A stretch of DNA of 24,676 nt from TMED27 sp964350435 (GTDB taxonomy: Bacteria; Pseudomonadota; Alphaproteobacteria; Micavibrionales; Micavibrionaceae), in the NCBI GenBank assembly GCA_964350435.1, contig CAYGJS010000031.1, forward strand, positions 1-24,676, in the 5' to 3' direction. Made by a program: the position numbers and the translations under genes. Positions within the stretch are counted from its first letter, which is position 1. Each line of letters begins with the position of its first letter. The notes under the pieces were generated by a model. The model saw only the letters and a program-made list of their open reading frames with translations, had not been told where the DNA came from and searched no databases. Shown here in pieces: positions 21,004 through 24,676 of this stretch.

Positions 21004-22134
21004 TTAAGAACTCACCTTTGTGTCCTGATGGATGTTGCAAGACATCATCAAGCCAAAGCCTGCCAGAGCGGTGAGCATCGACGTGCCGCCGTATGAGATC
21101 AGCGGTAGCGGCGCGCCGACCACCGGAATAAGCCCCATCACCATTGCGATATTGATAAACACATAGAGCGAGAAATTGACGCTTAAGCCCAGTGCGAGAT
21201 AGCGGGCATAGTTTTGGCGGCAACGCAGGGCGATTAAAAACCCGTAAACAAAGATCAGCCCAAACAAGAACAACAGAATGAGCCCACCAATCAGGCCCTG
21301 TTCTTCCGCCCAAAGCGTAAAAATAAAATCTGTTTGTTTTTCGGGCAGGAAGTTGAGGCGGCTTTGTGTGCCCTCCAAAAATCCTTTGCCGCTTATTCCG
21401 CCAGACCCCAGCGCGATTTTCGATTGCGTAATGTGATACCCTGCGCCCAGCGGATCCGATTCTGGATCAAGGAAGGTCAGGACACGTTTTTTTTGATATT
21501 CATGCATGAATGTCCAGCCGACCGGAATCGCGGCAGCGGCCAGTGTCGCCAAGGCTATATATAGCCAGATCGGCGCGCCGGCGATAAAGAACATTGCCGC
21601 TCCGGCCAGAACAATCATCAACGAGGTTCCCAAATCAGGTTGAAGAAGGACAAGTGCCACAGGCGCAAAAATAATTAATGCGGGTATTATAAGGAAGCGT
21701 AAATTGCCCATATCCTCAAGCGTGGCGGAGTGGAAGTAACGGGCTAGAGCCATCACGACGGCGATCTTCATAATTTCGGAGGGCTGCAGCTTTATAAACC
21801 CCAGATCGATCCAACGCTGGGCCCCCATGCCGATATGTCCCATCACTTCTACAACCGCCAGAAGCGCGAAACCAAAAAAATATGCTATCCAGGAAAAGCG
21901 ATACCACCATTTTATATCAATCACAGCTATGATCACCATTCCGATTAACCCGATGGCAAAGCGGATCATCTGCTGGGATGCCCAGGGGGAAAAATTGCCG
22001 CCTGCGGCAGAGTACAGAGCAGCAAAGCCAATGCAAGCCACCACCGTAATCAGCGTGACAAACCCCCAGCTGATTTGCGTGAATTTATAGAGCAGGGTAT
22101 GGCCTGCGCTTATGCGGATTGGACGGCGGCTCAT
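21004..22134 (-). CDS. rodA: Rod-shape SEDS glycosyltransferase RodA
   Basis: A multi-pass inner-membrane peptidoglycan polymerase of the SEDS family, which works with PBP2 in the elongasome. It has 376 residues. Family marks are GAQRWIDLGFIKLQPSEIMK, VALVLLQPDLGTSL, FLPEKQTDFIFTLWAEEQGL, and the C-terminal PLISYGGTSML. The frame extends further upstream without a stop, but ATG 22134 is chosen because it overlaps the mrdA stop as ATGA and starts MSRRPIRISAGHTLLYKF, after which the first membrane segment follows. The overlap implies translational coupling to mrdA. Confidence 0.96.
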   Translation of the reverse strand: MSRRPIRISAGHTLLYKFTQISWGFVTLITVVACIGFAALYSAAGGNFSPWASQQMIRFAIGLIGMVIIAVIDIKWWYRFSWIAYFFGFALLAVVEVMGHIGMGAQRWIDLGFIKLQPSEIMKIAVVMALARYFHSATLEDMGNLRFLIIPALIIFAPVALVLLQPDLGTSLMIVLAGAAMFFIAGAPIWLYIALATLAAAAIPVGWTFMHEYQKKRVLTFLDPESDPLGAGYHITQSKIALGSGGISGKGFLEGTQSRLNFLPEKQTDFIFTLWAEEQGLIGGLILLFLFGLIFVYGFLIALRCRQNYARYLALGLSVNFSLYVFINIAMVMGLIPVVGAPLPLISYGGTSMLTALAGFGLMMSCNIHQDTKVSS

Positions 22135-23984
22135 GCGTTGACCTCTTTTGTCACGCTTGAATTCGCTGGGTCGCGCTTTTGCACTTCGATCAATAATTCT
22201 TTGGCAATGGGCGCGGCGGCTTTTGAGCCACCAACGCCATGCTCTACGACGACGGAGCACACATATCTGGGGTTTTCGAGCGGCGCGTATCCTACAAACA
22301 GCGCGTGGTGGCGGCTTTTCCACTGTAAGTCTTCATTTTTTACGCCTGCTTCACGCTGCTGCATGGTGATGCGCTGCACCTGACCGGTTCCGGTTTTGCC
22401 GGCCATGGCCATGGCTTCTTCGGTTATACGAGACCCAAAGGCTGTGCCTCGGGGGGAATTGACCACCTTGTTCATGCCGTCATTAATCTGTTTTAAATGA
22501 TCCGGGTCAATCGGCATTTTAGGCCATTGTCCTTTTGACGCTGAATTGGGCGACAGGCCGCCTTCGGTAATCCATGGTTTGACTGCATAGCCCCCATTGG
22601 CAAGGCGCGCCGTCATAACAGCCAGTTGTAGAGGCGTTGCCAGTAAATAGCCCTGACCAATGCTGGCGACGATGGTTTCGCCGGGCTGCCATTTTGTACC
22701 GTTAAAACCGAGTTTCCAGTTTTTATCCGGCACAAGGCCTGGTCTTTCTTCGGGCAGATCAAAATCGAGTTTATTTCCCAGCCCCATCATTCTGGCTGTT
22801 TCGGCGATTTTATCGATACCGATTTCGCTGGCGAGTTCATAAAAATAGACATCACAGGAATAGGCCAGAGCGTCTTGTAAATCCACCCGCCCGTGTCCCC
22901 CATGTTTCCAGCAGTGAAAACGCTGCTTGCCAAATTCTATATAGCCTTTGCAATAAGATGTGCGTGAAGGCGTTACGTTTCCCGCTTCCATCCCGGCCAG
23001 AGCCGTTACCATTTTAAACGTGGATGCCGGGGGATATTGACCGGAAATTGCCTTGTTCACAAAGGGATGGGCGACATCGGAATTCAGTTCCAGCATTTGC
23101 GTTGCTGAAATGCCGGAGGTGAAGACATTGGGATCGAAGGAGGGATAAGAGGCCAGGGCATAGACCGCACCGCTGTGAGCGTCCATAATCACAGCTGAGG
23201 CGCTGCGCTCCAGTGCCAGGCGTTCCTGCGTGACGCGCTGAAGCTCTCCGTCTATTGTCAGGGTTATACGCTGCCCTGCGATGCTATCTTGCGCTTTTAA
23301 TTCACGAACCTCGCGGCCGATCACGTTTACTTCAACTTCTGCATGACCCTTTTCACCGCGCAGTTCCAGATCATAGCGTTTTTCAATACCGGTTTTGCCG
23401 ATCTTGAAGCCCGGCTGGCTGAGCACTGGGTCATCGCCTTCGATTTCTTCTTTGTTTACTGCGCCAACATAGCCGATCAAATGCGCGGTGGCTTCCCCCA
23501 GCGGGTAGCCTCTGCGCTCGCCAACATCGGTTTCTATGCCGGGCAAATCGGGGATATTAACCTCAATTGAAGATATATCATCCCAGCTTAAATCATCCTT
23601 GACTTCAATCGGCACGAATTTGGCCACGCGCTTCGCATCTTTTAAAACATCCTGAATTTCAGATTCATCGATCTGGATAATCGTTTGCAGTTTACGCAGT
23701 GATGCTTCCAGGTTAGCGGTTTGTTCGGGAACGATCAGAACCCTAAAATTCTGCTCATTCACGGCCAGGGGCACGCCGTAACGATCGACAATCTGCCCGC
23801 GCGATGGAGCGAGAATTTTCATGTTAATCCGGTTTTGTTCGGCCAGGGTTTTATAACGGCTTCCTTGCGCGACCTGAAGCCATGCCAGTCTTGTGCCAAG
23901 CACCCCAAGCAGTGCTCCTTGCGCGCCTGCAACCAAAAATGCGCGACGGGTGAAAACCTTGACATGCCGGGAATTGTTTTTCAT
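22131..23984 (-). CDS. mrdA: Penicillin-binding protein 2
   Basis: A monofunctional transpeptidase of the elongasome, 617 residues, anchored by one N-terminal membrane helix (about 14-35) with the rest in the periplasm. The dimerisation/pedestal part runs to about 240. The transpeptidase motifs are STFK (Ser321-Lys324), SCD (376-378, the SxD form usual in PBP2) and KTG (530-532, in AGKTGTGQV). GKTGIEKRYDLELRG is a family block near 196-210. It lies between mreD, with a short gap, and rodA, with a four-base overlap, in the common alphaproteobacterial order. Confidence 0.97.
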   Translation of the reverse strand: MKNNSRHVKVFTRRAFLVAGAQGALLGVLGTRLAWLQVAQGSRYKTLAEQNRINMKILAPSRGQIVDRYGVPLAVNEQNFRVLIVPEQTANLEASLRKLQTIIQIDESEIQDVLKDAKRVAKFVPIEVKDDLSWDDISSIEVNIPDLPGIETDVGERRGYPLGEATAHLIGYVGAVNKEEIEGDDPVLSQPGFKIGKTGIEKRYDLELRGEKGHAEVEVNVIGREVRELKAQDSIAGQRITLTIDGELQRVTQERLALERSASAVIMDAHSGAVYALASYPSFDPNVFTSGISATQMLELNSDVAHPFVNKAISGQYPPASTFKMVTALAGMEAGNVTPSRTSYCKGYIEFGKQRFHCWKHGGHGRVDLQDALAYSCDVYFYELASEIGIDKIAETARMMGLGNKLDFDLPEERPGLVPDKNWKLGFNGTKWQPGETIVASIGQGYLLATPLQLAVMTARLANGGYAVKPWITEGGLSPNSASKGQWPKMPIDPDHLKQINDGMNKVVNSPRGTAFGSRITEEAMAMAGKTGTGQVQRITMQQREAGVKNEDLQWKSRHHALFVGYAPLENPRYVCSVVVEHGVGGSKAAAPIAKELLIEVQKRDPANSSVTKEVNA

Positions 23985-23988
23985 CGCT

Positions 23989-24558
23989 CTAGAATCCCTG
24001 GCCCGTCCGGTTTTCTTCCATGGTTCTGGCTAAATCCGCCTGTGGAACCGGCAGGATCTTATGTGTAAAATGCAGCAATAAAAGCACCACAGGAAACATC
24101 AGCAATCCGAAAACACTCTCGTATACCGCCCCAGATATCGGCAGGATTTTGAGACTTATGAGCGACAGAAAAACCCACTCACATACAACATAGGCGGTCA
24201 GAACAATTCCGAAGCCAAGCCAGATCATCATGAAGGTCTGACCAATTAAAAATCTGCGCTGTGAACTTACGAATAAACGTATCATCAAAAATAGCAGCGC
24301 ATGCAGGCCGACAGGATAGCCGCTCAATAAATCCACGCAAAGGCCGCTGAGAAAGACGATCATATGCGGCAATAATGTCGGGCGGAAAAGTGACCAATAA
24401 TACAGCGCCATAAGCCATAAGGGTGCATTTACCAATAACGAGAACGGCTGAGGAAGCGAGACAAACCCAATGAGAAAAAGGGCGAGCATCAGCGCGTAGG
24501 GAACGGAAAGCTTTGCAAAAAGCTCCAGCCTGCTTAGAAGTCCTTCGTTAAAATCCAT
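23989..24558 (-). CDS. mreD: Rod-shape determining protein MreD
   Basis: A small membrane protein of 189 residues with five or six hydrophobic helices, part of the MreBCD-RodA-PBP2 complex. Recognition rests on length, topology, the LSGYPVGLHALLFLMIRLFV stretch typical of MreD, and its place before mrdA and rodA. MreD sequences are poorly conserved, so context matters for the call. AGGAC lies directly before ATG 24558. No mreC end is recognisable in the 118 bases upstream, so mreC is either further away or the cluster is split. Confidence 0.88.
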   Translation of the reverse strand: MDFNEGLLSRLELFAKLSVPYALMLALFLIGFVSLPQPFSLLVNAPLWLMALYYWSLFRPTLLPHMIVFLSGLCVDLLSGYPVGLHALLFLMIRLFVSSQRRFLIGQTFMMIWLGFGIVLTAYVVCEWVFLSLISLKILPISGAVYESVFGLLMFPVVLLLLHFTHKILPVPQADLARTMEENRTGQGF

Positions 24559-24631
24559 GTCCTAAGGTATATCAAATCGCCCCCACGATAAAACAGCAAA
24601 CTTAGGTCTGGGGTTATTATTTTAGGGGCTG

Positions 24632-24661
24632 TACCAGATAACTGAAAAAAAGTTACTGGTA
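24632..24661. repeat. Inverted repeat upstream of mreD
   Basis: TACCAG-A-TAACT (24632-24643) pairs with AGTTACTGGTA (24651-24661). This gives an 11-base stem with one bulged A and the loop GAAAAAA. It may be a terminator for a gene outside the window or a regulatory hairpin; neither is clear. Confidence 0.45.
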
Positions 24662-24676
24662 GGCTATGAGAAAAAG

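Noticed and set aside
22135..22323. Upstream extension of rodA by 63 codons
   Set aside because: It overlaps the end of mrdA, is rich in Arg and Lys in a way unlike RodA, and ATG 22134 makes the usual ATGA overlap.
24666..24676. ATG at 24666 as the start of a plus-strand gene
   Set aside because: Only a few codons are in the window and nothing else supports it.
24540..24676. Minus-strand open frame crossing the mreD start as the end of mreC
   Set aside because: Its translation shows no MreC character, and it overlaps the clear mreD start in another phase.

Overview
The window looks like chromosomal DNA of an alphaproteobacterium with intermediate GC, probably from a poorly sampled lineage. 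The lineage call is inferred from gene content: a DUF1476 (F1-ATPase zeta-type) gene, purC next to bolA and a CGFS glutaredoxin, YejB/YejE-type permeases, and mreD-mrdA-rodA. No tRNA, rRNA, CRISPR array, phage or complete insertion sequence was seen.

Layout. (1) 1-1752: 3' part of yejB, then yejE, two permeases of an oligopeptide/microcin C ABC importer. (2) 1821-2594: an unrecognised protein of 257 residues. (3) 2652-4968: an M20-family amidohydrolase facing a D-Ala-D-Ala ligase. Each is broken by a single apparent indel, so both are either decaying or carry sequence errors. (4) 5271-13626: a one-directional arginine cluster: a P-loop protein of unknown function, argC, a divergent argB, argD, argF, a trans-sulfuration enzyme of the cystathionine gamma-synthase family, and argG. 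(5) 13665-15806 (minus): a carboxyltransferase-domain protein related to pyruvate carboxylase/OadA, with no biotinyl domain. (6) 15962-18707: a divergent PiT-type phosphate transporter, a PhnA-domain protein and argH, nearly contiguous. (7) 18810-20997: purC (minus), then DUF1476, bolA and a CGFS glutaredoxin (plus). (8) 21004-24558 (minus): mreD, mrdA (PBP2) and rodA, the cell-elongation module.

How the genes work together. ArgC, ArgB, ArgD, ArgF, ArgG and ArgH cover arginine synthesis from N-acetylglutamate onward, apart from removal of the acetyl group. No recognisable N-acetylglutamate synthase (ArgA/ArgJ) or standard ArgE lies in the window. The P-loop protein directly upstream of argC, and less strongly the M20 hydrolase, are therefore candidates worth testing.

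Most unusual feature. Every gene junction from the P-loop gene to argG (six in a row) holds a repeat of one of three unrelated families, nearly always just upstream of the next start codon. Another repeat lies between yejB and yejE, and a fourth repeat type appears to be inserted in frame inside argF. One junction element encloses a 37-codon remnant of a GIY-YIG nuclease. None of these repeats was seen after about 12.4 kb, so they seem to be concentrated in this arginine block.
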